Part shown: one piece after another, positions 48,017 to 58,643 of the stretch | How positions within the stretch are numbered: position 1 is the stretch's first letter | Layout of the letters: the number at the start of each line of letters is the position of its first letter | Assembly (NCBI GenBank): GCA_007644065.1 | Contig: VJWN01000033.1 | Location: forward strand, 62,001-126,000 | DNA from: Margaritispora aquatica | Lineage: Eukaryota; Ascomycota; Leotiomycetes; Helotiales; Discinellaceae | Length of the DNA: 64,000 nt | Direction of reading: 5' to 3' | Position numbers and translations under genes: made by a program | The notes under the pieces: generated by a model | What the model saw: the letters and a program-made list of their open reading frames with translations, nothing else | Told to the model about the DNA's origin: nothing | The model's database searches: none

Positions 48017-48949
48017 TCATCTCATGCCTCTCGGCCCACTAGGAAGTCCTGGTCCTCGCCTTCCAGCAGCTGGACCGCTCGGCAGTCCATTCCTCACTGG
48101 CGCTGGAGCATCGTAACCACCTCCGTATCCACCACCTCCAAACTCAGACTCGCTGCTCGCCCATGGTGAAGTAGCGGCCATGAACGGCTTGTCCGATCCC
48201 CCTCCGCCACCGCTGTTTCCGTATCCTGCCCCCGATGGTGGTGCGAATCGATCCTCGTAGTTGCCACCAGCATTGGATGATCCGTAGCTATTCGACCTCG
48301 GCGCTTGTGCTGATTCCGTCATCCTCGGAGCTGGCGCGTTAGCTGGACTCGCCGCTCTGCCCTTCTGACCGAGTCTGCCTGCCAACCTATCCTTCGCACT
48401 CATGGGCCCTGAGGAGCTTCCTGGTGGAGTTTGATTGAAACCAGCACCTGCTACTTGGTAACTGCCTGCGCGCTGACTTGGCAGGGGACGAGCCTGCACT
48501 TGTTCAGGTGCATTTTGCTGCTGCTGTCTCGCGAACGGATTTTGTCTCTGTTGTCCTGCTGAAGCCTGAGCACCAAATCGATTGCCAGCTGGAGCTCCTC
48601 GGCCCTGCCGCAGGCTCTGCTGCTCCTGTGGCGGTTGTGCTGGTTGCTGATCCCAGAGACTACTCAGCGAGTTGCTACCTCCAGGTGTTGTTTGCATGCC
48701 TCCGTATCGTGCGCCGACGGCAGATTGAGAGTAGACTGGTGTTACGACGACTGGAGGAGGAGCCTTTGGATCAGGAGGCAGCCAGGCAGGAAAGGTACGC
48801 CCTTTCTCTGTGTAATATGCTCGCAGAACTCGGCAGAGATGGGTGTCGTCTTCGGTATCGCCATCGTTCTCAGAAGGTAAGAGGTTCTGGCGAATTGAAG
48901 CTACTCGAGAGGTCGTTGTAGTAAGGAGGGAGGAGAAGTAGGAAGCCAT
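48017..48949 (-). CDS. Mso1-type Sec1-binding domain protein
   Basis: An intronless frame of 310 residues. The N-terminal 70 residues (MASYFSSLLTTTTSRVASIRQNLL, then DGDTEDDTHLCRVLRAYYTEKGR, FPAWLPPDP) match the Sec1-binding region of Mso1. In yeast, Mso1 helps Sec1 and SNAREs at sites of exocytosis. The remaining 240 residues are disordered and rich in Gln, Gly, Pro and Ala, with KDRLAGRLGQKGR as the only basic patch, as is usual for filamentous-fungal homologues. A role at plasma-membrane vesicle fusion and hyphal tip growth is inferred from the domain. Opposite-strand frames at 48478-48921 are shadows of the repetitive coding sequence. Confidence 0.85.
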   Translation of the reverse strand: MASYFSSLLTTTTSRVASIRQNLLPSENDGDTEDDTHLCRVLRAYYTEKGRTFPAWLPPDPKAPPPVVVTPVYSQSAVGARYGGMQTTPGGSNSLSSLWDQQPAQPPQEQQSLRQGRGAPAGNRFGAQASAGQQRQNPFARQQQQNAPEQVQARPLPSQRAGSYQVAGAGFNQTPPGSSSGPMSAKDRLAGRLGQKGRAASPANAPAPRMTESAQAPRSNSYGSSNAGGNYEDRFAPPSGAGYGNSGGGGGSDKPFMAATSPWASSESEFGGGGYGGGYDAPAPVRNGLPSGPAAGRRGPGLPSGPRGMR

Positions 48950-49406
48950 TGTGATGGAGGCTGATACCTGCGGGCGATTGCCAGATGCCCAATAGGTCCT
49001 CTCTGTTCTATGATATAGAAGCGATAGAAGTTGACGATTAGAGTGCTTGAGTATTCAAAGGTTCGGAAGGTCTTTGAAGCAGAATTATGTGGCTGCGGAG
49101 GCGTTGATGTGGTGGTAATTGAGTTGAAACAAGTTTGGTGTTCGTTCCAGAGAAAGCGCTTGACCCCACCAAAGCGGTCTCCGATGTGCCAGAGCCGCAA
49201 ATAGTCAGGAACTATGACATGCAAAAAAATAAATCACAAAACAATAGCTTATACAATGATTCAAGATGATCAAATATTGTGTTGAAGTCAAGGTAAATTC
49301 CGAGTTGATTTACATCATTCTATTCATGAGAATACCGCCCATAACATTTTGAAGATCGCCCAGCCCAAGCCAGTACTCCAGACACCATGCAGTGATAACA
49401 ACCCAA
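48950..49406. other. Short intergenic region, Mso1-like promoter
   Basis: Upstream of the Mso1-like gene and downstream of MAK16. I see no coding frame or repeat. Confidence 0.5.
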
Positions 49407-50437
49407 TCAATTCAACTCCAGCTGCCGTTGAGGAGCTGTCTCCTCCTCGTACTCGATCTCCATCCGAGGGAATTTGCTGGCCTTGGCCTTGGTCTTGGTG
49501 ACTGGTGCTCTCTTCCTCTTTGATCCAGCAGCCTTCTTGGCTCCATCCTCGCTGCTGTCACTGTCGCTTGCTTCCTCATCTTCATCTCCAGACTCGGCCT
49601 CTTCATCACTTCCTCCAAGCCAATCCTCAAGATCTCCCAAGTCGTCTTCGTCCTCTCCCAAGTCACTGACGTATTCGACCTCACCAACACCATCCTCTTC
49701 CTCATACTCCTCTTCGTTCTCTCCCTCGAGCTCATCCTCCTCAATACCTTCGTCAAGATCTTCATCTCTAGTTCCTTCTCCACCACGTTCCAGACCCTTG
49801 AGAACCTTCTTCCAGATGGCCTCACTACAATTGAGAGGTTGATCGCCATATGCGCCACTTCGTAGACGCTCAATAAGTTCGCGCTCAATGGCTCTCTCGA
49901 CCTTTGCAGCAGCCTCTGCCTTTCTCTCTCTGGTCTCTTCACGTCTTCGAACCTTTGGCGCCATTTTTGGGACCAACTTCTCTCCTAATCTCTCATCCTC
50001 CTTTGCCAATCTTCTCATCCTAATGCCGACTTGCGTCAATCTGGTGAGCCTCTGCTTGCACTTGTGAATCAAGAATTTTGGCCAGTAGATCAACCGATTG
50101 TCGACTTGCTCTAGAGCTTTTGCATAATTCTGCGACAACTTGATTCGTTCCCAAAGCTTCGATGGCATGTGTGCACGCTCAATTGTCTTCATGTAGAGAT
50201 AGAGAGTTCCGGTGTCTGGGTTGGATCGAACGGTCGCATATCGAGAGTTGGCGAGCGGGCATGATTGACGATTGCAGAGGCCAGTGACATTGTATTCATT
50301 GCGACAGAAGTTCTTCTCTTTCGTAGTTCTAAACTGTTAGATTGCGAAGTTCTGAGGAGAGATCTAACAACTTACTTCAGCTTGAAAGAGCAGAACTGCT
50401 GGTTGATAACCTGCCAAACAATCTCGTCGGAAGACAT
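49407..50437 (-). CDS. MAK16: Ribosome biogenesis protein MAK16
   Basis: An essential nucleolar factor for 60S subunit assembly. Exon 1 (50376-50437) and exon 2 (49407-50328) flank a 47-bp intron with GTAAGT and a CTAAC branch site; the joined frame is 327 residues. The start [21 protein letters not shown] and the following [28 protein letters not shown] are diagnostic. Cysteines 16, 29, 39 and 44 form the expected metal-binding set, followed by [25 protein letters not shown]. The C-terminal half is a long acidic Glu/Asp domain interrupted by basic clusters (GSKRKRAP), typical of nucleolar proteins. Taking only the downstream ATG at 50192 would lose the cysteine domain, so the spliced start is preferred. 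Confidence 0.95.
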
Positions 50438-50890
50438 GATGACTGGAGACTATTATAGAATTCTGCTATTAATTGCGCGTACTCTTTAAAGACCACAGTC
50501 TTCGAGCAGTATCCGTCGGTGGTACTGCTTAGGAAAGTTGCGAATTATACAAGCGGGCAGTTATTTGGTTCGAACTTTTTTTCCTCCACCACCAGATTCT
50601 GCCACTAGCGGTGAGTCATGTGATCGCTATGCTGACCTTCAGGTTCGTCTCAGTTCGACTTTGACATATCATTTTGTCTATCATTCGAATTTATTTTCCC
50701 TTTATATATCTTTTCGCCTTGAAAATCCAATGGAGTTCTATAATAAAAGTCTTCTTCACATCCACCAATTGACAATTTCAAGTGTATGTGAGGATATAAA
50801 TTCGTGGAGTCAAAAGTCATACCATACATCTTGCAACATACATAATCCAGCTCTCAAATACAAACCATAAGCTAGCTTACCGTCCCCATT
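50438..50890. other. Short intergenic region, MAK16 promoter
   Basis: Upstream of MAK16 and downstream of the 2EXR gene. AT-rich, nothing else seen. Confidence 0.5.
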
Positions 50891-51907
50891 TCAATCTCTC
50901 AAGTACTCAACTATCATCTTCGCACCTCTCACAACTGGTGGACGTTTCCACCTCCGAGGCTCCGCCTGAAAATCATACTTTGTCGGATCATCCGCAACGT
51001 CCTTCTGAACTTGCTCAAAGAACTGAACCAAAAGTCGCTCATTATACAGACAGTAGAACATGGCAGTCAAGTTCTCACCCCAACTACTTCTAGCCTTTTC
51101 CACCATATCCTCGCTTTGATCAACGGTCATGATATTCCTCTTCGTTAAGCGCAGTCTGTGAGGCCTTCGATGAGACCAGTTCAATATCTCAGGTATGCTG
51201 TACACGAAAATCTCAGCAGTAGGCACAAAGTCGAGGATTTCCTTTAGTGCAGGTTGCACGTTTGGTTCTAGAGCAAAACGCGCTTGCTCGCCTGGACGTA
51301 GGAGATCAGAGATCTTAGACGCGAGTTGGCGGAAGAAGTATGTTTCGAAGCGCTCTGGCTGGTCTGAGTACTCTGAGCCTGCATCGTCTTCTCCCCGAAA
51401 CGTATACGTCGAGCAAGTCGAATGCGAATCTTCCTCAGACATGAAGCAAATGATGTCCGAATTCCAATTTATCCAGATCCCCCGGCTCACCGTTTGCTTC
51501 CCGTTGCGTGTCTCTGCACCAATGCCATCTTCAACCGCAAAGCTCAACCGATAGCACTTCAGTCCTGCCCTGCGCGCCTCCCTCGATGTGTGCAGGATAG
51601 AAGGTGGTCTGCAGTAATTGCTCACGACCACGAAACCCTTCTCGTTAACTTCGCTTGGTGTTCTTTCGTACCAGAGATCCACAGTCCTGGTTTCATAGCA
51701 CGCTGCGTCGAAAATCTTGACGCGCAATTCGCAGGGGAGGTTTGGGAAGTTTTCGAACGCGCCACGCGGTGCTGGTGGTTTGACCATGGTGCGCGGATGG
51801 TGGTGGTGAGTTCCGCATCGTGGACCACGCTGGCGACAGCACGGTTTTGCGATTGGGAAGATGTCGTCGCAGGATTGTTGGTAGCGTGTTGCTGTTGCTG
51901 GTGCCAT
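50891..51907 (-). CDS. 2EXR domain protein
   Basis: An intronless frame of 338 residues. From about residue 50, FENFPNLPCELRVKIFDAAC followed by a strand-rich segment and PPSILHTSREARRAGLKCYRL matches the 2EXR domain, a family greatly expanded in Leotiomycetes and other Pezizomycotina; its first half resembles an F-box. The molecular role is not established. The remainder (RFETYFFRQLASKISDLLRPGEQ and the C-terminal RRWKRPPVVRGAKMIVEYLRD) is typical of the family. MVKPPAPRG at residue 41 is an alternative start; the first 40 residues are Cys/His-rich and less certain. Confidence 0.85.
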   Translation of the reverse strand: MAPATATRYQQSCDDIFPIAKPCCRQRGPRCGTHHHHPRTMVKPPAPRGAFENFPNLPCELRVKIFDAACYETRTVDLWYERTPSEVNEKGFVVVSNYCRPPSILHTSREARRAGLKCYRLSFAVEDGIGAETRNGKQTVSRGIWINWNSDIICFMSEEDSHSTCSTYTFRGEDDAGSEYSDQPERFETYFFRQLASKISDLLRPGEQARFALEPNVQPALKEILDFVPTAEIFVYSIPEILNWSHRRPHRLRLTKRNIMTVDQSEDMVEKARSSWGENLTAMFYCLYNERLLVQFFEQVQKDVADDPTKYDFQAEPRRWKRPPVVRGAKMIVEYLRD

Positions 51908-54900
51908 TTTGGATATTTTGAGATATTGAAGTGAAGATCAGGTTGTCGGGGTGAGTAAGTGAGAGAAAGGCCACGCTCTCCTCGCTTAGTATATCCCTTG
52001 CATTCCTCGCAAGACACCTCGAGTAAAGGAGTAAAATTGCGGTTCTCCCGTTCTTCTCCCTTCGAGGAATTTATCCTTTGCCGGTCGCCAAAGTTTGCTT
52101 GGACCTCTGCTCTGGTCATAGGACGTCAGTTCGTATTGTGTAGGTCCTTGGCTGATATCGCTAGCTTTAGCGAGATGATGGGCGCTTATGAGATGCAGAA
52201 GCGGAGTCTTGCTGAAGAGTGGCTTCGCTCCGTCGTTTCCAGCTCTCCCTGTCTCTAGTTGATAGTGGGTAGACTACATCAATGGAGTGCGCCTGATTCG
52301 ATAATCCCACGAGGACGAACGGTGCTGGAGCGCTTAAGTAATTATGAGGAAGGACATGTTATACTCGGCGAAGCCTCCAGAGATTTCCAACAAAGTTCAT
52401 AGAAATCAACACACCTAAAACGACGTGGAATTGATGCAACAACCTAGATTGAAGCTATTTCCTAACCAAGACGACGATTGAAAGTTGAAGCTGAAGAAGA
52501 GTGATTTAGCTCGGGGGCTGGTTGTCCAAGCGAGGAACGGATGCGAAGGGCATGGAGTGGAATGAGGAATTGGAGAATGCGAACGCAAACGCGAACGTGA
52601 GGTATGGGATGTCCATGCAGATGTCTCTGCACTATTCAGGCATGTCTCCTAGTGCACGCGAGACGGTTGCTAATTCAGCATTTTAGCTTGCAGAACGGTC
52701 ATGAAGTCTCGATCCCGATTGAAGTCACTTCGCACGCATTTCAATTCCTCGCACATCCGCACGTCCACACATCCACATATTTCCAATCTATAAATTTCAG
52801 CACAGCTCATACTGCTGCTTCTCCCACATCATCAACGACACTAGACTTAAAGCAGTAGCACTACCTTACTCATGAGTCAATAATCAGATTCACTCGCTCG
52901 CTGAATGCAGTCTTCTTCATCAAGTCCCCACCCGGTATCTGATCTCCCCATACCACGTTTTGCCTCGCCTAGTCAATGTGCATGAAATGTAAAGAGAACA
53001 GTTCCACAATTTTCAACGTCACCTCAGCTCAGATCTACCGATGGGTTTTCTTTCTCGAATGGCGAGGAATTCACATATCAGGTACTCAGCTAAGGAGTAC
53101 CTATGCATCCAATACATCGACATCAACATTAGAGCTATGATGTTCCATTCCTCAGCACGAGCATGCTCGCTCGCCAAAATACAGGTGCTCTGCCAGCAGA
53201 ATGGAGATCTAGATCTTAAAGTATGACCGAAACAGCGAGACATCACAACACGCACATACAACCACACCACATGCCCAGCTCCGCCGCGCTACAGCGTTCT
53301 CGACGAGAATTCCAATCCAATTAACCAAGCAGCATATATCCAGCTTCTCGGTAGACAGATCCATCTCATCTCCTATCTCAACTTCTCAAGCATTTAATCT
53401 ACCATATCGTTATCTCTTGCATTCAAGCAAACCCAAGTGAAGAACCAAATCTAAGTCCAAGACTTGCGATGATGACTCAAGTGAGATGGATATGGCATTC
53501 ACTCACCATTCACTGCTCACCATTCTCTACCCACCATGCAGGAGGTACACGTGTACTGGAATCCCATCTCATCTAACAATTTCGGGTAGTTAAGCAGCCG
53601 CGCAGTTGAGCACGGTTTCAATTTGCTAAGAGAGGCAGGATCGGACTTGATTGACATCATTAACATCATTCACGTCGTTTAGCTTATTTCATTTCATCTC
53701 ATTTCGATGTAAAATTCCATCACAAGAGAGTCAAGGCTGTATCGTATGTGTCTCAAAACATCTCAGAGCATGTTAGAGCAGCGCCTACTCATACTCATAC
53801 CCATCCTCATACTCGTACTCAGGCCTAATCATCATATCATATCTCACTTGCCTTGCCTTATTTCACCACTAATGAAAATCTAAACATATGGCTGCAAGGT
53901 TGTTCGAAAGGTTGAAATATGAAATAGAAATAGAAGCGTTGATTCATTCATAATAAATTGAGGTCGTAGTTTAGAATTCATGATTCTTCATTCTTCATTC
54001 CTCATCATTAATCCATGTCCTTCCGTGACCTTAGCGCGAATTGAATTGAATCCTCTAGACACCTCACCTCATCTTATCCTCAGCTTCATCAAAGAGAGCT
54101 TAACACCACACAGATATAAATGAAAAACAATAATTCGATTTATTCATTCAACTCTCTATCCACATCAATCACATCAACCACGTCATCCATCCATCCATCC
54201 ATCCATCCACCGGCCGGTTGGTACCTTACCAAGCAAAGCAAAGCAAAGCAAAGGAAAGCAAAGGAAAGCAAGAGAAGATCCCAGGAAACTCGACGCATCA
54301 CAAAGAGATTCCTCTCCAACGCATTGATTCGACATGAAAAGCAAGAGGAATTCATGAATTCTGCTCTCTCGATCTGCTTCCCAGGTGTGTGAGTGTGATC
54401 GTTCGCGCTTCGAGCAATGGTATATCCCCATGATTCCGATTCAGGGCTGCTCCGAGATGCCTTGCCGTATAAACGTCGCTGCCACGCTCTTCCATAATCC
54501 AACACGTAGCGCAACGACTTCGATATAATCAATACTCGCTAGAATGTCTGGGCGTTTAAGGGGGATAGAGAAGCTGCGCCAGGCGCTGACGGACAGGTCA
54601 GAGTCGAAGACACTTGGCAAGAATTCGGCCAAAAAAAAATAAAAAAAAATCGGGAAGCCTATTGACTACTGTAGCGGACGTTTCGACAGCTCGAAGGGGT
54701 ATGTAATCTCAACTTTCCTTGGTGGTTTTGATGATAGTAATTTTCGATGTTTGCCATTCATGCCTTATTATACAGAAACTCTTCTGAGCATCTTAACTAA
54801 CGATGAAGTGAAAGATTCGTTTCCTACAACCAACAACAACACCGAAAATTCACCAGATCTTCCTCCAAGTGTGGCCAGTTCAGCACATTCGCCTGCTTCC

Positions 54901-55411
54901 CAAATGTGCCCCCGAAATTGCGGATGGGGCCAGGCCGCCTTAGCTTTCACGGCAGCAACCAAGGGATATTACACTAGGACTACCACCGTCCACTTGAGTT
55001 TATATTATCAAACAAAGCGCTAGAGATGCTAGGTGCTTGCGTCGAATCGTGACAGGAAGGACTGAAGTACTATGAACTTGCATTCAATACCAGTCTTATT
55101 AATTAGTACAGCTACTGGAGACAGAACCATGTCACCATCAAGCCAGGGAACATCTACATCAATTTAAATATCGAAGTTGTAGCGCCCGTGGGCCTTCAGG
55201 AGAACCCTACCCAAGGCGTGAATTACACTTTTCGTACTGGTGGTTGTTACTTGAAGGGAGAGAGAGCGCCCAGATTCAACGCTTAGCCATCGAAATTTCG
55301 AACGAGAATTCCTAAGGTCCTAAGGTCCTAATGATGCTCCAGCAATGGGTCTGCCAAATCTGGCTGTAAATATGAGCCTCGTCGACGGGGTCGGTCTAAA
55401 ACAGTAAATGC
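51908..55411. other. Intergenic, 3.5 kb
   Basis: No secure gene. It contains ATCC and AAGCA tandems at about 54186-54285, a 5S-rRNA-like stretch at 53555-53640, A-rich runs at 54630-54650 and a CCTAAGGT tandem near 55313-55332. A 90-codon frame at 54751-55023 (plus) has fair codon use but no recognisable product. Confidence 0.45.
54186..54285. repeat. ATCC and AAGCA tandem repeats
   Basis: About six ATCC units are followed, after a short unique stretch, by about eight AAGCA/AAGGA pentamers. Confidence 0.85.
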
Positions 55412-56751
55412 TCAACCAGCATCAACAATGCTACTCGGCCAATCAATCCAATGTAGCCACTCGGGGGATAGATTCGCCCTGATGATTCCCATCAAGTGCT
55501 GAGCATGCCCCACCATATACCAGCAAGGCGGCTCTCTCCTCAACAGGACACACTCATATGCCAGCAAGATCAATGCCTCCGGCTCTCGCTTCGCCAACAA
55601 CTTCATATAATCCTCCTGTACGCTCACGGGGTATCTCAGCGAGGACCACTTCTTGCTCTGGCAGATTCCACCTGGGGAAAAGGCGTAGGAGAAGAGGAAG
55701 GCATCGCGGAGTTCTTGAAGCGCGGCTCGGTAGGTCGCGAGTCTTTCGTCAGATTCAGGGGTGGATGGTGTTGTTGCTTCAGGAGTATCGAAGAGTGTTG
55801 AGAGCGTCAGCAAATGAGAGTCATCTATTCCCACTGGACAGTCGACAATGAGTCCTTCTTGCATAAGGATTAGCGCTAGTGGACCTTCTTGGATCCAGGC
55901 CCAAGCCGAAGCTAGGAGAGCGTAAGTGCCGCGAAGGAGGCTCATCCACTCTGGTACCACGGCCATTTGCATGGGATCAGCAGGTAGAGACTCATCCTCT
56001 GGTTGTTGCGAGCCCATGGAGCATGCCGCTAGAAGGATTGAGGAGGCGAAGATAGCGTTACAATTATCCTTTGTGATCTCCCCCGACAACGCAGTTCGAA
56101 ACTCTTGAAGAGCGATGTGTTGATGTCTGGATGCTGAGAGAATAAACTCGTTGGATCTCTCTGGAGTCGTGGCCGCCAAGTGTAGTGCTGAGATGGCAAA
56201 GATGCCATGCATCAGAAAAGGACTCTCCATCGCCAGTTGCGGGATGGTATTCTGCCATAGATAGTAGTCTTCTATCCTCCGGGATAATGTCATGTAGGTA
56301 GAGGTACTGTAATTATGAAGTAGCTCAAGATCACTCCATGTGAGATCCTTGTAACTCGGTTCATTCTGTCCAGGAGCTGCCGCTGCAGACGATGATGCCG
56401 CTGCTGGAGACAGTGTCGAGGTACTCGGCTCAGGTGACTTGAATGGATTGATTGGTGTCCCAAACGGCGCGGCATTGTAACTACATCTTGAGGAATGTCG
56501 AGTGCAGTAGTTACACGAAGGTTTGTTCTCGTCACACTAAGTAGTGGTTAGAGAGATATCATATACCCAATGAAGCGAGGGGATAAGGTCAGAGGAAGAA
56601 CACTCGGATGTCACGGGAACTGCTGTATATAACGTGATAAAGAAATGGAAGTTTCCTGAGCTGAGGAAAGAAAGTATCCAGTATATACCTTGATCTTACG
56701 TTGTCTGCATTGTAAACATCCGGTTCTTGATTTCCGATGAGGTCTCCTCAT
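55412..56751 (-). CDS. Zn(II)2Cys6 transcription factor (Upc2-like layout)
   Basis: Two exons (56689-56751 and 55412-56536). The 152-bp intron splits the zinc cluster after RKIK, in phase 0, giving 395 residues. The binuclear cluster cysteines are at 12, 15, 22, 29, 32 and 39 (CLQC...KCDENKPSCNYC...RC). A Ser/Ala linker leads to a fungal-specific regulatory domain (MTLSRRIEDYYLWQNTIPQLAMESPFLMHGIFAISALHLA, ending SPEWLHWIDWP). This short layout is typical of sterol-uptake-control (Upc2-like) regulators, but targets cannot be read from sequence. It is divergent from the RTA1-like gene, and its 5' flank carries 7- and 5-base tandem repeats starting about 13 bases before the ATG. An unspliced frame would begin at 56293 and miss the DNA-binding domain. 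Confidence 0.9.
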
Positions 56752-56765
56752 ATTGTTAGTAAAAA

Positions 56766-56825
56766 GTATGGAGTATGGAGTATGGAGTATGGAGTATGGT
56801 ATGGTATAGTATGGTATGGTATGGT
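56766..56825. repeat. GTATGGA x4 then GTATG tandems
   Basis: Four 7-base units pass into degenerate 5-base units, directly upstream of the regulator's ATG. Confidence 0.9.
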
Positions 56826-57408
56826 GTTGGTGTTAGAGAATTGGATGTTTGAAGAACGAAGAACGAAGTTCCCAAGAACCAAGACATCTCCTCGCTTGCA
56901 CGAGGCGCAGCACGATCGAAGCTCACGGGCCAGTGACCCACATATTCATCCAATCGGTTCAATTGCATCCGAATACGAACCAATCACATGTGACTTGAAC
57001 GAAGAGCGGAACCGAAAACGAGGAATTGGCGGTTGATGGAAGGCACGACCAAGAAAAGTCACGGGACTTCATAACATCGTGGTTTCCCTTTTGGGCGAAC
57101 CAAGTGAGTTAAGCGATGTCCCAATGTGGGAATTACATTTATCCAACTCCCGCCAAGACCAGCGACAAGACAATTCTTTGTTAGTTCTCGTCAGTCTCGC
57201 CAGTGACAATTCAGTTCCAGTTCAGTCCAGTTCGATTCGGTTCACTTTAGAAATCTACGGCCCGTCAAATCCACCTCCATATCTATCTACATCCCACACC
57301 TTCTGCATCGGGATCGCGGGGTCTGGACGAGGGTAAATAAGGTATGCAGGTTCCCCATCATGGATTTTAAGTTTGATTCCTCAGGTCTTCGATTTCGATT
57401 TCAATTTC

Positions 57409-57544
57409 GATACTTTGATACTTCGATACTTTGATACTTTGATACTTTGATACTTTGATACTTTGATACTTTGATACTTTGATACTTTGATACTTTGATA
57501 CTTTGATACTTTGATACTTTGATACTTCGATACTTCAATACTTC
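57409..57544. repeat. (GATACTTT) octamer array, about 17 copies
   Basis: An almost perfect 8-base tandem over 136 bases, with the edge copies diverged (GATACTTC, AATACTTC). It ends 98 bases before the RTA1-like ATG. The minus-strand frame through it is a repeat artefact. Confidence 0.95.
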
Positions 57545-57642
57545 AATTCCCTCGGTATATCTAACATGTGTAGATAGAGAGTTAATCATATCTCTCTCAA
57601 TTATATCCATCCGTCTATACATACCTACACCTTTCGCCCATC

Positions 57643-58643
57643 ATGCCGGAAAAACTCAAGGGGGCATATTTCCTCTGTACAAAGATCACGCCCTCCTGTC
57701 CAGTCTCGGCTACCACGTATGGCTACTATCCCAATGTCCCTGCAAATCTGTTCTTCGCTGCGTTCTTCGGCGTCCTCTTGATCATCTGTCTCGTGCTCGG
57801 CATCAGATCGCGAGCATGGTCATACACGATTGCTCTGGCCATGGGACTGTTGTTGGAATTGGCCGGGTACATTGGACGATACATCATGAGCCATAACCCG
57901 TGGAACAAAGCCGGATATCAACTTCAAATCATCGCCTTGATCCTCGCGCCTTCTTTCATCGCGGCTTCCATCTACCTCACGCTCAAAGGACTGGTGTTGC
58001 ACTTTGGACCTCAGCACTCCTTGATCAAGGCGAGATTGTACCCGCTTGTCTTTGTGGGCTGCGATATTGGGTCGATTGTGTTGCAAGCCATCGGAGGAGG
58101 TATTGCTGCTGTCGCGGGGAATAAGCGAGACATGGCCCTCTTACGCATTGGTAACGCGCTCATCATCACGGGTATTGCATTCCAGGTCTTCACCATGGCT
58201 ATCTTTGGCGTGCTGGCAGCTGTGTTTTTCCTGCGCTATCGCAAGGCGGGAGATCATCATTCGAGTGGAAGTGAGAATGAGAAGACGCGGAAGAGTCCCA
58301 AGATCTTTTGCTATTCCATCGTTGTTGCGTACACCGCGATCTTGATCAGATGTATTTATCGGTATGATCTAGATTTTTTGGTTGTGTGAGAGAGTCTTCG
58401 CTGATAATTGCACAGGATACCAGAGATGGCAGGTGGATGGGGAGGACCATTGATGAGGAACGAACCCGAGTTTTTGGCACTTGATGGAGCGTACGTATTC
58501 TTCCTCCACCCTAGCAAATGCCATTCGAAATAGAATATACCTGGAGCTGACTTCATCAAAGCATGATCGCACTCGCCACATTTGCACTCACCATCATTCA
58601 TCCTGGCATTTTCTTCCCCGAAATGAGCAGGCGTGGGATTTGA
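57643..58643 (+). CDS. RTA1-like lipid-exporter family membrane protein
   Basis: Three exons (57643-58361, 58416-58490, 58562-58643) join in phase to give 291 residues. Seven hydrophobic helices are visible, beginning NLFFAAFFGVLLIICLVLGI. Family motifs are LELAGYIGRYI, LAPSFIAASIYLTL, FVGCDIGSIVLQAIGGG, IYRIPEMAGGWGG and, after the last splice, the terminal helix ALATFALTIIHPG. Yeast relatives Rta1, Rsb1 and Rta2/3 are plasma-membrane proteins linked to sphingoid-base translocation and resistance to sterol-targeting toxicants. The unspliced frame would stop shortly after the first donor and lose the last helix. Head-to-head placement with a Zn2Cys6 regulator suggests local control. Confidence 0.92.

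Larger units (their letters stand above)
56752..57642. promoter_or_regulatory. Shared divergent promoter with tandem octamers
   Basis: 891 bp between the Zn2Cys6 gene and the RTA1-like gene. It contains GTATGGA and GTATG tandems near the regulator and the long GATACTTT array near the RTA1-like gene. It has no coding content. Confidence 0.65.

Noticed and set aside
48478..48921. Plus-strand 147-codon frame
   Set aside because: Antisense to the Mso1-like gene, with no domain features.
49412..49942. Minus-strand 176-codon frame rich in Arg/Glu
   Set aside because: Out-of-frame shadow of the acidic domain of MAK16.
57401..57622. Minus-strand 73-codon frame with KYQSIKVS repeats
   Set aside because: Pure product of the GATACTTT array; no start context or conservation expected.
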